DNA from: Lepidostoma basale
Lineage: Eukaryota > Arthropoda > Insecta > Trichoptera > Lepidostomatidae
DNA length: 64,000 nucleotides
Direction: 5' to 3'
NCBI GenBank assembly: GCA_022606425.2
Contig: JAHDVF020000126.1
Coordinates: 233,501 to 297,500 of the forward strand
The stretch's first letter is position 1, and each line of letters opens with the position of its first letter. Positions 30,830 to 41,004 of the stretch are shown piece by piece. The position numbers and the translations under genes are program-made. The notes below the pieces were generated by a model. That model was not told the DNA's origin. It was given only the letters and a program-made list of their open reading frames with translations, and searched no databases.

Positions 30830-32379
30830 TTAGAGCCGCTCAGAAGTGAGTCTTGGGGCCATAAATCATTTCCCTATGTCTATCTCGCTTGCACTTACGG
30901 GCCTTATGGAGCGGTTTAGGGATGGGCGTAACAATAAAATAAATATATCGATAAGTAACGTTTATTATCGTATCTTGTTCATAAACTTTAACGAGTTAAC
31001 AAAGTTTTGATATTAAACTTTATTTATGGGTTTTACGTGCGTTTAAATTAGTATGAAATTAGTGACTACCAGATACTAAATTAAATACCAGTAAAAACAG
31101 AAAAATTGTTTAATTTTAAAATTTGTATACCGTATGTCTATAAACCCAGAAAGAAAGTTAAGTATAAAAAACAAAGTAGATCATATTGTGGCCCTTAAAA
31201 GAGCCGTTTATATTACAAAAAAATGTATCAATCCTCATCGGAGTCTTCTTCATCAGTGATCGACGATTATAACTGAGGGCTCTTCAAGTATATTTAGGAA
31301 TGCGGAAAACCATGCCATATATGTATCGCCATCCATTTCTGTGTGATAATCAGCATCCTTCGATTTTACCGCTTTAAATATTAGCTTTGCTTCTGGAACA
31401 AAGCCAGTCCTTGCGGAACCAGCATGGCAAACTATCAATCTTTGACCTTTTCCTACAGGCTGATTCTTGAAACCTCCTTCATCGTTGCTTCCAAGCCACA
31501 TACGCTTTCTTGAATGGTTTTGATTAATCCATGTTTCATCCAGATAGAAACGCGGCCGCTGATCGTTAGTTCTTCTAAGTAAATCCAATTTCCTTAAAAA
31601 TTCCATTCTGGCACAAACAATATCTGTTCTTTCCATTAAATATTTACGTCCTTCGGCATTTTTCTTATACTTGAACCCAATCTCCTTCATGAGTGTTCTC
31701 ATCGAAGTTTTTCCGCATTTAAAATCAGGTAATTGCTCTCGGTATTTTTCTAATATTTTCGCCACGGACGGATACTCTCCACTATCATAAAATGAACCTA
31801 CAGTCCGCTTCAATACACTTTTATCAAAATCGTCAATATTGGTGACAGTTTCTTGTTGCTTAAAATTTGCTCTTGGTGTACAGGGGCTGCTTGATTGCAA
31901 TAATTCAGTCTTTATTCGGTCCACTGTCACTCTACTCACACCACAAATAAACGCGGCCATTTCACGTGGTTTGGTGAAATTAAGAGAAGCTATTTTATTC
32001 GGATCACTTTTCAATTCATTGACAAACAAGAATACGTTGTGAATCACTGTTCGAGTTTGAGGGCTAATATCGCCATGTAATTTCTTCAAATCAATGTTGG
32101 AAAATAAAGTATCCATAGTGCGTAACGAGTGGTGACACACGAATGAATTCATTTAATTGCAGTAAACACATTTATAACAAAAAAGCACTGCATTCGGTAA
32201 AAACCAATCATTAGTGACTCATCGTACATATCATAACGTACATATCATTACAAAATCATTATAGTGACTCATCGACACCACGAGAGCAGGTAGCCGTATA
32301 CCGATAACAGTCCTGGGGCTTCCCATCCCTATTTCTATTGACATTTATGGCCCCACGACTCCGTTTCAAACGGCTGTAG
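30830..32379 (-). mobile_element. Tc1/mariner-superfamily transposon with terminal inverted repeats
   Basis: The left end TTAGAGCCGCTCAGAAGTGA with GTCTTGGGGCCATAAAT and the complement of the right end, CTACAGCCGTTTGAAACGGA with GTCGTGGGGCCATAAAT, form terminal inverted repeats of about 38 bp. TATA stands directly outside both ends (30826-30829 and 32380-32383), and the empty paralogous site at 59315-59318 has a single TATA. That fits TA-targeted insertion. Total length is 1550 bp. The transposase inside is truncated by an internal deletion. Confidence 0.85.
31220..32152 (-). pseudogene. Tc1/mariner-superfamily transposase, internally deleted
   Basis: The minus-strand frame 32152-31253 gives 299 aa. 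The N-terminal third looks like a helix-turn-helix DNA-binding region (FICGVSRVTVDRIKTELLQS). The first catalytic Asp is in FYLDETWINQNHSRKRMWLG and the second in SVIIVDH just before a stop. The third catalytic acidic residue and the segment before it are missing. Immediately after the stop, in another frame, ITDEEDSDED ends the protein, which looks like the normal acidic C-terminus. So a segment between the second Asp and the tail was deleted, as after abortive gap repair. No catalytic activity is expected. The N-terminal 299 codons are uninterrupted. Confidence 0.8.
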
Positions 32380-32383
32380 TATA

Positions 32384-32442
32384 ACAAGGAGGCTATTCCA
32401 CGCCAACGGACCCGCAAAGCTGAAAGCACGATCATACATATA
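32384..32442 (-). mobile_element. CR1-like 3' end, right part
   Basis: This is the continuation of 30676-30829 after the transposon. Homology to 59319-59372 ends at CACGATCATA, the 5' truncation point of this retrotransposon copy. Confidence 0.75.
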
Positions 32443-32554
32443 AATCAACGATTTAAATAAGTATTTTTAATTTGGTTAAAAACGTTTAGCCCTTTTTTAA
32501 TATGCTTAATGCTATTTTGTGAACGAATATATTGAAAACCATAAATGACAATCA

Positions 32555-32720
32555 ATGGCCGTAAAAGCAGCGAGGGATGGTTTACCCCGAGGAGCTGACC
32601 TCAAGGACGAGACCTTAAAAAATATGGAAAAACAGCTGACAGTCTACTTCTCAAAAAGAAACTTGGCGCTGAGAATAGCAGGCCAAAAGACCTAATCCAA
32701 GGAGAAGAAGACAGAGCAAA
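32555..32720 (+). mobile_element. Probable RTE-like fragment
   Basis: The plus strand gives SPRGADLKDETLKNMEKQLT and YFSKRNLALRIAGQKT, ending in AAGGAGAAGAAGACAGAGC. The purine-rich end resembles the RTE tails. The family is not identified. Confidence 0.3.
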
Positions 32721-32864
32721 AATCGTAAACAATCGAGTAGAAATTAAAAAAATTCGCACGAGTTCAGCACAGTTGCGTTCATAGTACCATAAAAGTTAAC
32801 ATATGGATGGTTATAAATAACGTCGGCGAAAATTCCTTACAAGCAAGCATCATCATAATCATCA

Positions 32865-33560
32865 TCAGCCTATATCCGTCCACTCCTGGACGTAGGCCTC
32901 CTCCATCTGCTTCCATGTCTGTCGATCCTGGGCAACAAGCATCCATGTCGTACCTTCTTTTTATTATTTTTCTTTTAGATCCTTGGTCTGTTTCTGAAAT
33001 CAGGCTGGCCTCTCTTGGGAGGTCGACTCCCAGCTATCCCTCCATCTATTTGGTGGTCTTCTGGAGGGACGGTAGCCGGCAGGAATCTGATGCACCACAG
33101 CGTGTGGGATTCTGGTGGGATCCATCCTCTCCACGTGCGCATTCCAGTATCTTCTGCGTTGTCTGCGCCATCTCACGACATCTTTCACCTTGCAGATTTC
33201 GCGGATAGCCGTGTTCCTTAAACTATCTCGAAAAGTCTTTCCTGCTACCATCCTCAGCGTCCGCATACCACCCGCACTTTAGCCTTCGTTCTTGTGGTAT
33301 CCGCTCTGGTCGCAATGCTAATGTCAGTACCTATAGGCCTTACGTAGGTTTTGTATAAACTGACTTATCTGTCACTTCTCATATACTTGTTTTTCCATAT
33401 GATATCCTTGAGACGACCTGATACCGCCGAAGCCTTGTTGACTTGTCCTATTATTTCACCGACAATATCATTTTGAATAAGCAGATCCACTCCCAGATAT
33501 CTAAATATTGCAACCTGTTCCAAAATTCTGTAATTTAAAGATAACCTGCATCCTAAGGGT
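32865..33560 (-). mobile_element. RTE-like family B retrotransposon
   Basis: The frame at 33000-33266 encodes MRTLRMVAGKTFRDSLRNTA, IREICKVKDVVRWRRQRRRY, WNAHVERMDPTRIPHAVVHQ and PNRWRDSWESTSQERPA. The AAG-rich tail (on the minus strand) is at 32960-32985. 33300-33560 continues the element upstream with broken frames (YKTYVRPIG near 33330). 32865-32935 (CCTATATCCGTCCACTCCTG) is the end of a different RTE family. Confidence 0.7.
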
Positions 33561-33569
33561 TATTTTGAG

Positions 33570-33900
33570 AATGTCATGGTTTTTGTTTTCTATGTCGTAC
33601 CTGCGGTCTGTGTAATGACGTCTCACCATCGAAGTTGAGAACGTTCTGGGTTTCTGGTCGCAGTTCTAGGACACCAGCAAAGGAGGCGTTTTGTCCATCT
33701 ATCGTCAGAGCTGCGAGCATATGGTGCAGGCCTGCCCAGCGCCATTTTACCGCTGTTACTCTTCCGATGATGTCCGACACTTAAGTTCTGGCTCTTACAG
33801 TTGTGTATATCACCCTGTCCGCTATACTGATTCCCAACATTGCACTTTCCATAGCTCTTTGGACAATTCTTAATTTATTTGCTCTCTTCTGAGAAAAAAG
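33570..33900 (-). mobile_element. RTE-like family F fragment
   Basis: The minus strand encodes ANKLRIVQRAMESAMLGISI, ADRVIYTTVRART, then VSDIIGRVTAVKWRWAGLHH. Q-R-A-M-E-x-A-M-L-G-x-S-x-x-D-R and K-W-x-W-A-G-H are signature blocks of this RTE family. The related end is on the plus strand at 49400-49640, and a further upstream piece on the minus strand at 61830-61930. Confidence 0.65.
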
Positions 33901-34300
33901 TTTTTTTTTTTTTTTTAAGAACCCAATTGGGTTATATGGATACATTTTTAGATCTTACTTTTAATTATGTAATGTTTCAGGTATTTTTAATTGAGTTGTA
34001 GTGAGACTCCTTGTGTCTTTTGGTAGTTCATTGTAATGTTTCAGTCCATTGTTCAATATCCTTGATTGTCCTGTCTTAGTTCGTGCATTCGGTAAGTGAT
34101 ATCTGTTACAGTTCCTGGTCCAGTGTCAGTGTATGTCTGAATTTTTAGTTAATTTGTAGCTGCTGTCTGTTGTCTCTTCCATGGGTCACTCTGTGTACAA
34201 TTTTCAAGTTCTCAAATTTGGTCAGGTCTGATATGTCCATTTGTCTTGTTTGTCTGTATACTATTCACACCCATAAAATATCACCGGTAGGACGCAGCAG
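33900..34300 (-). mobile_element. Non-LTR retrotransposon C-terminus with oligo(A) tail
   Basis: Read on the minus strand, CNRYHLPNARTKTGQSRILN and NGLKHYNELPKDTRSLTTTQ, then LKIPETLHN, precedes a stop near 33970. The 3' end is an oligo(A) tail (poly-T at 33903-33921). The N-R-Y-x-L-P-x-A-R-T...G...YNxLP pattern is the end of CR1/Crack-type proteins. The tail type differs from every other element here. Confidence 0.55.
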
Positions 34301-34339
34301 TCAAACACTTTCCGTTTAAAGTTGATGGGGTTTAAATGT

Positions 34340-34930
34340 TCTAATTTAAAATACAGAAAATTAGGATACGGTAAGAGATCTAAGAATTTAGAATAAGCTG
34401 AGCTGTATTTGAAGGGTAGGAAAGCTGCTTGAGTGATTAGCGCCGAAAGTAATTGGCCCCATGATCGATGCGTGCCAAGGCGGTGTTAGTACCGCTCCAG
34501 CCCTCAGTACCGCGGCGGTGGGCCAATATATAAAGTTGTTGGGCCAACACCACACGATTTTATCGCAGAGTAATGGGTTCATTTTTGTTTTAAACTATGC
34601 GGTTTGCGCTGTACCCTTTTTGGTTTCTCTCTCCTAACAATATCGTATACTTACTCAGTACAGCTGACTAACATACTCATGGGCTTACTTTACTTGGTTT
34701 GTTTGTTTTTTCTTTATCTCATGCTATTGTCTTATTTTACTTGATTTGTATCTTTTTTATTTGTTCTTTCCTATTGTCTTGTTTTACTTAATTTATATAT
34801 TTTTATACCTTACATTAATGTCTTGTTTTGCTTGAATGTTCTTTACACTGAGGGGTGGTACAAGACAGTTGAACTGCCAGGGTTACAAACTTGGTGTGCA
34901 CATCTAACTGAGGCATCAAATCTATTTTAG
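34340..34930. other. Unassigned sequence with a GC-rich patch
   Basis: 34430-34560 contains TGCCAAGGCGGTGTTAGTAC and CAGTACCGCGGCGGTGGGCC, more GC-rich than its flanks, with no recognisable protein. 34640-34870 is T-rich with repeated CTTGTTTTACTT-like words, about 50 bases apart. Confidence 0.3.
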
Positions 34931-34934
34931 CTAA

Positions 34935-35215
34935 CTAACTAAGATGATTGCATCTTAGAGTAAAATTAAAAAAAGGATCCCTCAGATGGTTTGGACACTT
35001 GGAACGAATGGACGAGAGAAGAATGGTTAAAATGTTGTTTACAAGCAGTGTGATTATAGAGATAAGTTGCGGAAGACCAAGGAAAGGCGGCCGCAATCGA
35101 AGTCGGAAAAATCGACGAGCGTGCATGTTACGATGTATGAATGTGGAGGAACAAGAGAGGTATGTCTCTCTGCCTACCCCTCCGGGGAAACTACGTGATG
35201 GTTAGTTAGATATTT
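34935..35215 (+). mobile_element. RTE-like family A copy
   Basis: The frame at 34948-35205 encodes LKKGSLRWFGHLERMDERRM, VKMLFTSSVIIEISCGRPRK and RSRKNRRACMLRCMNVEEQE. About 45 bp are missing between GRPRK and RSR, removing the TWHDQIN block. The subfamily resembles the copy at 331-870 (KLYTSSV). Confidence 0.7.
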
Positions 35216-35264
35216 TTTGTTTCACTTTTATATTGAAGAATCTGGTCTGGAAGAACAAGCACAT

Positions 35265-35690
35265 GCGTATCGAAAGTAAGATCAGAATTAATTAAACATG
35301 CGTGCTACCTATCATGACGTACGTTGTAAAGACGCGGGCTGACACTGTGCGAACCAAGGGACTACTAAGAACATCGGAAATGAAGGTCCTAAGATCAATT
35401 ACTGGAAAAACTCTCCGAGATCGTGTCCGCAACGTAGACATGAGAAATAGAGGATATCGTTCAGTGGAGTAGATCCATCAGAAGATACTGGAGGGACCAT
35501 GTTGCCCGAATGGATGGTGACAGACTTGCATATACAGCCGCTTATGAAATTCCCTTTTGACACCGCCCACCTGGAAGACCGCCTAAGAGATGGAAGGCAG
35601 CTGGACCTCATCATCCGACGTGACATGATTTCTGTGTCACAGATCGCCAGATCTATTAAAAGAAGAAGACCAAGAAGCTTTTATATTGGC
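35265..35690 (+). mobile_element. RTE-like family C copy, diverged
   Basis: The plus strand gives TRADTVRTKGLLRTSEMKVL, then ITGKTLRDRVRNVDMRN and, out of frame, RPPGRPPKRWKAAGPHHPT-like coding. The tail is AAAAGAAGAAGACCAAG near 35660. A second diverged copy lies on the minus strand at 53760-53900. Confidence 0.6.
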
Positions 35691-35934
35691 CTTCTTTTTG
35701 TGTTGTGGATTCACATTTCAATTAAATGCACTTTGTATTTTTACAACCCTTTAAAAGGGCAAAATTAAAATTAAGTGGGGTAAAAATGCAACGTGTAATT
35801 CTATTTACTAAAATATTCTGTTTCACACATCCCTTAAAATGTAACATCACAAATTAAATGCTTTATACAAAGTATAATTTGATAATCCATTGTTTTGGCC
35901 GAAACACTATGTTACTATAATGTTATTAAACGTT

Positions 35935-36058
35935 TTAATTTTGAAACACTGTTATTATACGTATCACAATCTATTTGAATAAGATTGTCGATACACCTAT
36001 TTCTCCAACATTTGTTGGCATCATCAGATGTTACAAATAACTATTACACCTGATGATA
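35935..36058. mobile_element. Inverted-repeat element with hammerhead-like arm, family G
   Basis: It shares CGTATCACAATCTATTT, the GAAAY/CTGATGATG hairpin and TACACCTGATGATACA with the copies at 45060-45370. The plus-strand arm (CTGATGA at 36050-36056) is cut off by the pogo/Tigger-like end that begins at TA 36057-36058. Confidence 0.55.
35992..36027 (-). ncRNA. Hammerhead-like ribozyme candidate, family G
   Basis: CTGATGA (36027-36021), T, stem II CCAAC/GTTGG with loop AAAT, A, GAAAT, AGGT, then GTA (35994-35992). All CUGANGA and GAA core bases are present. Stem III would close with a U-G wobble, and GTA is a permitted NUH cleavage triplet. Compared with 45181-45216, stem II bases differ but pairing is kept. 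Confidence 0.5.
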
Positions 36059-36165
36059 CAGACAGCCCTCGACTTTCGCACTTAATTGATCCTGAAAATG
36101 TGTGCGAAAGTTGAATGTGCGAAAGTAGAGGTCACGTAAAAAAACACCAAAATGGTGAGTATTTT
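36057..36165 (+). mobile_element. pogo/Tigger-like terminal inverted repeat fragment
   Basis: TACAGACAGCCCTCGACTTT, CGCACTTAATTGATCC and GAAAATGTGTGCGAAAGTTG have the layout of pogo/Tigger ends: CAG-type start, CCCTCG, then short GCGAAAG repeats. TA at the border fits TA targeting. No transposase is seen. Confidence 0.45.
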
Positions 36166-36184
36166 CAATTATGAAAATGAAAAT

Positions 36185-36300
36185 TATGAAATCGACGCGC
36201 GTGCATGACACGATGTATGAATGTTGAGGAAGCGAGAGAAATATGTCTGAAAGGAAAGTGGAATATCTGCAATCAAGAGGACGAAGGAGTGTTCAGAAGT
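36185..36300 (+). mobile_element. RTE-like family A terminal scrap
   Basis: ATCGACGCGCGTGCATGACA, CGATGTATGAATGTTGAGGA and AGCGAGAGAAATATGTCTG encode RRACMTRCMNVEEAREICL. The 3' tail is absent. Confidence 0.55.
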
Positions 36301-36327
36301 TCTCTTTAAAATGTTTTTAAGATAAGA

Positions 36328-36680
36328 ATTCCGAGCGAAGAGCGCCCTTGAAGTGAATCTCTCACAATATTGGCGCTATACAAATCATCAGTGGGAAGAG
36401 CAATTAGTCTGCTGAACGTGGTGTCCTCGGAGATCGGCGTCTTTCATATAAGTGAAGGTACGTTCAGGAGACAAATACTCTTGACTTTAAAAAGTATCTT
36501 GTCTTCCTAATGTCGAACCATTTCTAATGCGTTCCTGGTACTAAGTTATATTTTTTATAATATTTTATCTGTACTCAATAGATGACTTAAACATTTTCCT
36601 GTTTGTAATGTCTTTTGAGTTAATAAACTGATATGATTTGATTTGATTTGATTTGATTTTATTTTATTTGATCATCATCA
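36328..36680 (+). mobile_element. CR1-like 3' tail joined to a jockey-like 3' end
   Basis: 36330-36385 (GAGCGCCCTTGAAGTGAATC ... GGCGCTATACAAATCATCA) is a CR1-like 3' tail. 36386-36680 then encodes VGRAISLLNVVSSEIGVFHI, SEGTFRRQILLTLKSILSS and the jockey UTR, ending in a long (GATTT)n tract at 36632-36670. The jockey copy inserted at the CR1 tail. Confidence 0.65.
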
Positions 36681-37059
36681 TCATACCACTCTGTCACGAA
36701 CATCGTTATTAATTTAGTTTTAAAATATTTCGAAGGTTTATCGAACTTCTTTTATTCTCATACATCGCATTTCGTACAAAAACGTGGAGTAAGAAACCGT
36801 TATTTCCCGCGCGGCCGTGCGGTTCTGGGGGGTTCTAGAACAGAATTTAAATCCCCAAATATTTCCAGAACGAAACCAATTCAAACGGGCCATTTTTCAA
36901 ATTCAACCCACCGCCAGCTATCGCCTTCTGTCGCGCCCCGAGTTTTTATTACTTCTTTTTTTTACTTTTACTTTCGCCGTTTTACTCAAATTTATTCGGA
37001 ATGCTGGTGGTGTGTGATTTCGTCAGGGCTGCCCATCCACACATGGAATGCTCATATCG

Positions 37060-37312
37060 ATGACGACCTTCGTGACCGAGACTGACACACGATAGATCCT
37101 GGGTTCGATTCTCGGCGGTCCAACGCGATGGCAGTGTGTCTGTCACACTGTCTTTGGTATGGTGTATAATTCACTGTGGTGTATAATTCACATGACAATA
37201 TAATGGCGATATTTTAGCTACCTATCACATGTCACGAGAATCAATATGACAGCAATACCCTTTACATCGATTTGGCTCGCACTGTAATGATGTAAAGTAC
37301 TTTACTTAGACA
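37060..37312 (+). mobile_element. tRNA-derived SINE (family S1), full length
   Basis: The head is CGTGACCGAGACTGACACAC with B box TGGGTTCGATTCTCGG (37100-37115). It is followed by CAGTGTGTCTGTCACACTG, an internal duplication of GGTGTATAATTCAC (37161 and 37178), CACATGTCACGAGAATCAAT and the ending GTAATGATGTAAAG. Confidence 0.7.
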
Positions 37313-37445
37313 GCCGTTGTCGTCCACAGCTGGATATAGGCCTCCCCCATACTTCTCCACGTATCCCTATCTTGTGCCTTTTGCATCCAATCGCCAGCAA
37401 TTCTTGTAATGTCATCGGACCATCATGTGGGGGTCTCCCCTTGTT
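37313..37445 (-). mobile_element. RTE-like family G tail fragment
   Basis: The minus strand encodes RGDPHMMVR-HYKNCWRLDA, KGTR-G-VEKYGGGLYPAVD. The end (GGAGGCCTATATCCAGCTGT) matches the 3' coding end of 41005-41240. It abuts the SINE. Confidence 0.5.
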
Positions 37446-37559
37446 TCGTATGATATAAAAAGAGATATACAAATCAGTTACTTAGATATACGAGTAGTTA
37501 CTTAGACTTAGATATACAAATCCGTTCAATATACAAATCGATCGATAATCAGATACACA

Positions 37560-37645
37560 AATCAATAGATGCCTTAAACATTTATGCTGTTTGTAATGTC
37601 TGTTGAGTTAATAAACTGAATTGATTTGATTTGATTTGATAATTT
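37560..37645 (+). mobile_element. Jockey-like 3' UTR tail
   Basis: ATAGATGCCTTAAACATTTA with GTTTGTAATGTCTGTTGAG and AATAAACTGAATTGATTTGA is the last 80 bases of the jockey-like family. No coding sequence is left. Confidence 0.65.
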
Positions 37646-38124
37646 ACCGCGAAAATATATTATTTTTGTAGTCCTGGCAACCCTGTCTCAGTGAGTGCTA
37701 CCACCCTCCGCGGTTGGTTGTAAACCGAAAATATATATTTACTCATCCATAATATGTATGTTTTCTTCAAATACAGAAAAACATCTTAATCCCAACATAA
37801 ATCTATGGCGTGTCATTGCCAGAGAGAAAAACAAAATGGGTGTGTTCTACTTGGCAATTTAAATTTACAAACAGAGGAGAGATTTTCCGTTAGCTAAACT
37901 GCTTGGGAAATCCTTGAGTATTCAATTAGCTAATAACTTAGAAAAAAGAGACGTTTTCTATTCGTACACAAGTTGAGTAACATTTTTAAAACACGAATAA
38001 ACTATACAGTAAGCGATGTTACAGGGTTATATAGTGATAGTTAGCTGACTAACTAACCCTGGGAGGTCAGGGGGCCCACTTTGGGAACCTATGGTCTATA
38101 CCTTTAAAAATAACATACTAAAAT

Positions 38125-38462
38125 TTCAAGTGCATATTACGCTTAGTACTGGAGAAAATAATCAAAAGAAACCAGGATACATATGTCGGATTTGTGGACA
38201 TAGAGAAGGTATTTGAAACGATGGAATGGAGGGGGTTGTTCGGGATGATGGACAGAATTGGAGTCAAACACAGAGACAAGCGAATCATCCAAGCGATGTA
38301 GAAGGAAGAAGCCGCCATTCTCACACTGGGCAAAGATGAGAAGGAAACAAGGATAAGAAAAGGGGTGAGACAAGGCTGCTCTTTTTCCCCTGTACTCTTC
38401 AATGGCTATATACAATGTGCGATGGATGAAATAGGAGAGGAAATGGAACATTTTTTCTATCT
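38125..38462 (+). mobile_element. RTE-like reverse transcriptase palm fragment
   Basis: The plus strand encodes NQDTYVGFVDIEKVFETMEW, RGLFGMMDRIGVKHRDKRII, then after one stop GVRQGCSFSPVLFNGYIQCA MDEIGEEME. The F-V-D-I-x-K-x-F-E/D-T and R-Q-G-C-x-x-S-P-x-L-F-N blocks are reverse transcriptase motifs. The catalytic YADD block appears further on at 39605-39640, after more than 1 kb of inserted repeats. Together they mark one interrupted element. Confidence 0.7.
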
Positions 38463-38700
38463 TTAATATGTAAATAATGAAAATAAAAAAAAATTATTAA
38501 GAATTTTTCTGTGTTTATTTTTTGTGTAAAATCTACTTATTGATTTTCGTCTTCGACCGGTTTCGGCAGCTCGCTGCCATCTTCTGGTACCTACATCAAA
38601 CTTTGTTTTCCTTATATAGGGGATGCTAATGGTGGGGGTTGAATTGTGAACGATTTTACCTAATCCATTAAATAAAAACATCCAAAATTTTCAAAAAGAT
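38463..38700 (-). mobile_element. Inserted element with GAAACCGGTC hammerhead-like hairpin
   Basis: It lies exactly after the reverse transcriptase palm. The minus-strand motif at 38586-38555 reads CAGAAGA, stem II GGCAG/CTGCC, GAAAC, CG, GTC. The first core position after C is A rather than U, so activity is not expected. A related palindrome is at 7790-7895. Confidence 0.45.
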
Positions 38701-39194
38701 TCATTTTTATTTTCCTACAAAAAAACGCCCTCCAAAAAAGACATGAAAATCGGCTTAAGTTACTACCATAAAACATTAAAATATTCCATGAAATATTTTT
38801 CTTTAGAAAAATACCAAAAAATCTCATTTTTTCAGGTGGTCACACTAGTGGTGCCCCTTAAATCTGTATATCTCTTCAATCGTGAGATATTAAAGAAGAA
38901 AAAAATGCGAATTTCAAATATGACTTTTTAAAAGCCGCCATATGCACGTCTTTAAAAATTCCAAATGAGTTTTTTTATTTCGGTTTATTAAACTCATCTC
39001 TGCTCTCGTCTTTGCCTTTTCTAAGGATGTCTCTTATTAAAATCTTCTTTTAGCCTCCGTAGTACTCCCAACCCCGAAGAATAAACACTTCTCACTTTCT
39101 TGCCTTTTCATAAACTCCGTTATATGAGATGCCTCAATCGAGAAAGAGAGGGTTCAATTGCGAAACTGCCAGCCTACAAATTATGATATATTAT

Positions 39195-39492
39195 TGAACT
39201 AAAAAATGTGAAGTGTTTCTCAACATAGTAGCATATATACATCTTTCAAAAAATTGTGACGTGGTGGTCGTAAGAAGGGCGGAATGGGGAATATTGTTAA
39301 CATAAAGCGATCGCTTAACCCAACCAATGACAGGTTATAAGTCCTGTAAACGCCTCGACCATCATATTGTTTCAAAAAAAAAAATTATTTACATCTTCGT
39401 CTCTATGAGATACAATTAATTCTTAAAAATGATTAACCCGCAATGGGTAAAATCCAGTATTGTCTACAAGTATTTTTATACATTCAAAATGT
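39195..39492. mobile_element. MITE family N copy inside the RTE element
   Basis: It shares ATGTGAAGTGTTTCTCAACA, AAGGGCGGAATGGGGAATAT, AAGCGATCGCTTAACCCAAC and TTACATCTTCGTCTCTATGA with 10340-10560, and ends in TGTATAAAAA-type CAAAATGTT. Confidence 0.6.
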
Positions 39493-39524
39493 TACATTAT
39501 TAATAATTTAAAAGTTAATTTTAA

Positions 39525-40145
39525 ATTTTAATCTATATATGGACAAGTGTATGAAAGAGCTGAAAGGGTTGGATGTAGGTGCCAAAATGAACGGAGTGTC
39601 AGTAAGCTGTCTCTTGTATGCGGATGACGCTGTCCTACTTGCAGACAACGAGCATGAACTACGAAGTCCTGGTGAATAGTATGTATGAGGTATGCATGCG
39701 AAATGATCTGATGATGAAAGTCCAAGGTGATGATTTTTGAAAAAGAAAAAATCATGACTCTGCAAAATTAGCGTGAATGGTGAAAATTTGGAGAAAGTAG
39801 ATGAGTTCGTGTATTTAGGTAGTAGATATGTTAACAAGAGATGGGCAAATGGAGAGGGATATTGATAGAAGGGTTGGGGCAGGCAACAAAGTGAATGGTG
39901 CACTTAAAGTAGTCATCGCAAACAAAAACCTATCCAAAAAAGCTAGAATGGCAGTGCACAATGGTGTTCTACCGACCCTTATGTATGGAAGCGAAGCATG
40001 GAACTGGCAAAAGAAGGATTAAAGTAGAATAAATGCAGTAGAAAGATATCTCTTAGACGAATGTGTGGATTCTCCGTATATGATAGAGTGTAGAATGAAA
40101 ATATAATAAGTGAATTCGGTGCGAATGATGGTGTTATTACTATTG
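39525..40145 (+). mobile_element. RTE-like family A, reverse transcriptase YADD through C-terminus
   Basis: The plus strand encodes YMDKCMKELKGLDVGAKMNG, SVSCLLYADDAVLLADNEHE (the YADD catalytic motif at about 39616-39627), then with frameshifts VNGENLEKVDEFVYLGSR, RDIDRRVGAGNKVNGALKVV and AVHNGVLPTLMYGSEAWNWQ. It ends after the RSLRRMCG region. With 38125-38462 this is the most complete RTE copy in the window, split by at least two inserted repeats. Confidence 0.75.
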
Positions 40146-40469
40146 TAAATTTCAACCAAATCGGGTGAATAGATCTGGAGATATCATGTTTACCGTTTTG
40201 AAAAAAGTGGTTTCGAGACAAAACGTATTTTAAAAATAAAATATTTTTTAAATTACATTTAGTCTGCAATTCCTGAACCGAATATGGGGTCTTTTATTGT
40301 TGCTGTGATGTCCTCTGATTCCTTTTGATCTCCTCTGATTTTTTTTAAATTTCAAGGTGGTGTAATCCCTTGAATCCCAATTATATATTTATAAAAAAAA
40401 AAAAATTATAAGAATTTATAAAAAATCGGCATTGTTAACGTTTTTGGATTTGAACTTCAGAAATTCAGC

Positions 40470-40615
40470 TTTTACTGGACACCTTTCCATCAGCGACATA
40501 TAGGAATCCTTTGAAGTTTGTATGGTGACCAACAAAATCTAAAAATATATGTCCTCGTATATCGCATATGGTGTAAGCTGTCATACCAAATTTTTTAAGC
40601 CCTTTTTTTGACATA
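40470..40615 (-). mobile_element. Possible piggyBac-like transposase scrap
   Basis: The minus strand gives KKFGMTAYTICDIRGHIFLD and FVGHHTNFKGFLYVADGKVS. The K-x-G-x-x-x-Y-x-I-x-D...G-x-I-L-D-F layout resembles the catalytic core of piggyBac-type transposases, but the stretch is short and unconfirmed. Confidence 0.25.
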
Positions 40616-40682
40616 TTTGAGAATGTATAAACATTAAATATTTATGACAATTAAAAAAAACATACTTTATCGAATATATAAC

Positions 40683-40832
40683 AAACTAACTAACTAACCA
40701 TCACGCCGTCTCCCCGAAAGGGTAGGCAGAAAGAATGGACTGCCACACTTTAACCGATGCGGCACTCCATCCTTACCTTTTCGCCCCCGCGAGAGACGCG
40801 GTGTGATGGGTAGAGGACCTCATCGCCTATAT
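40683..40832 (-). mobile_element. SINE-like element S3 with RTE-A 3' end
   Basis: (TTAG)n tail, CATCACGCCGTCTCCCCGAA, ACCGATGCGGCACTCCATCC and CGCGAGAGACGCGGTGTGAT correspond in reverse order to 9212-9412. The body stops at TAGAGGACCTCATCGCCTAT. Confidence 0.6.
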
Positions 40833-41004
40833 AAAATACAATGATATAAAATAAAATAACAAAATAAAAATTATTTAACACACAATGTTCTTTTATAATA
40901 GTAATAATTATAATATAATAGTAGTGAAATAATTTTTCGAATATATAATAGTATAAAATAATTAATAATATAATTAATAATATTGAAAGGACAGCAACCC
41001 TCAA

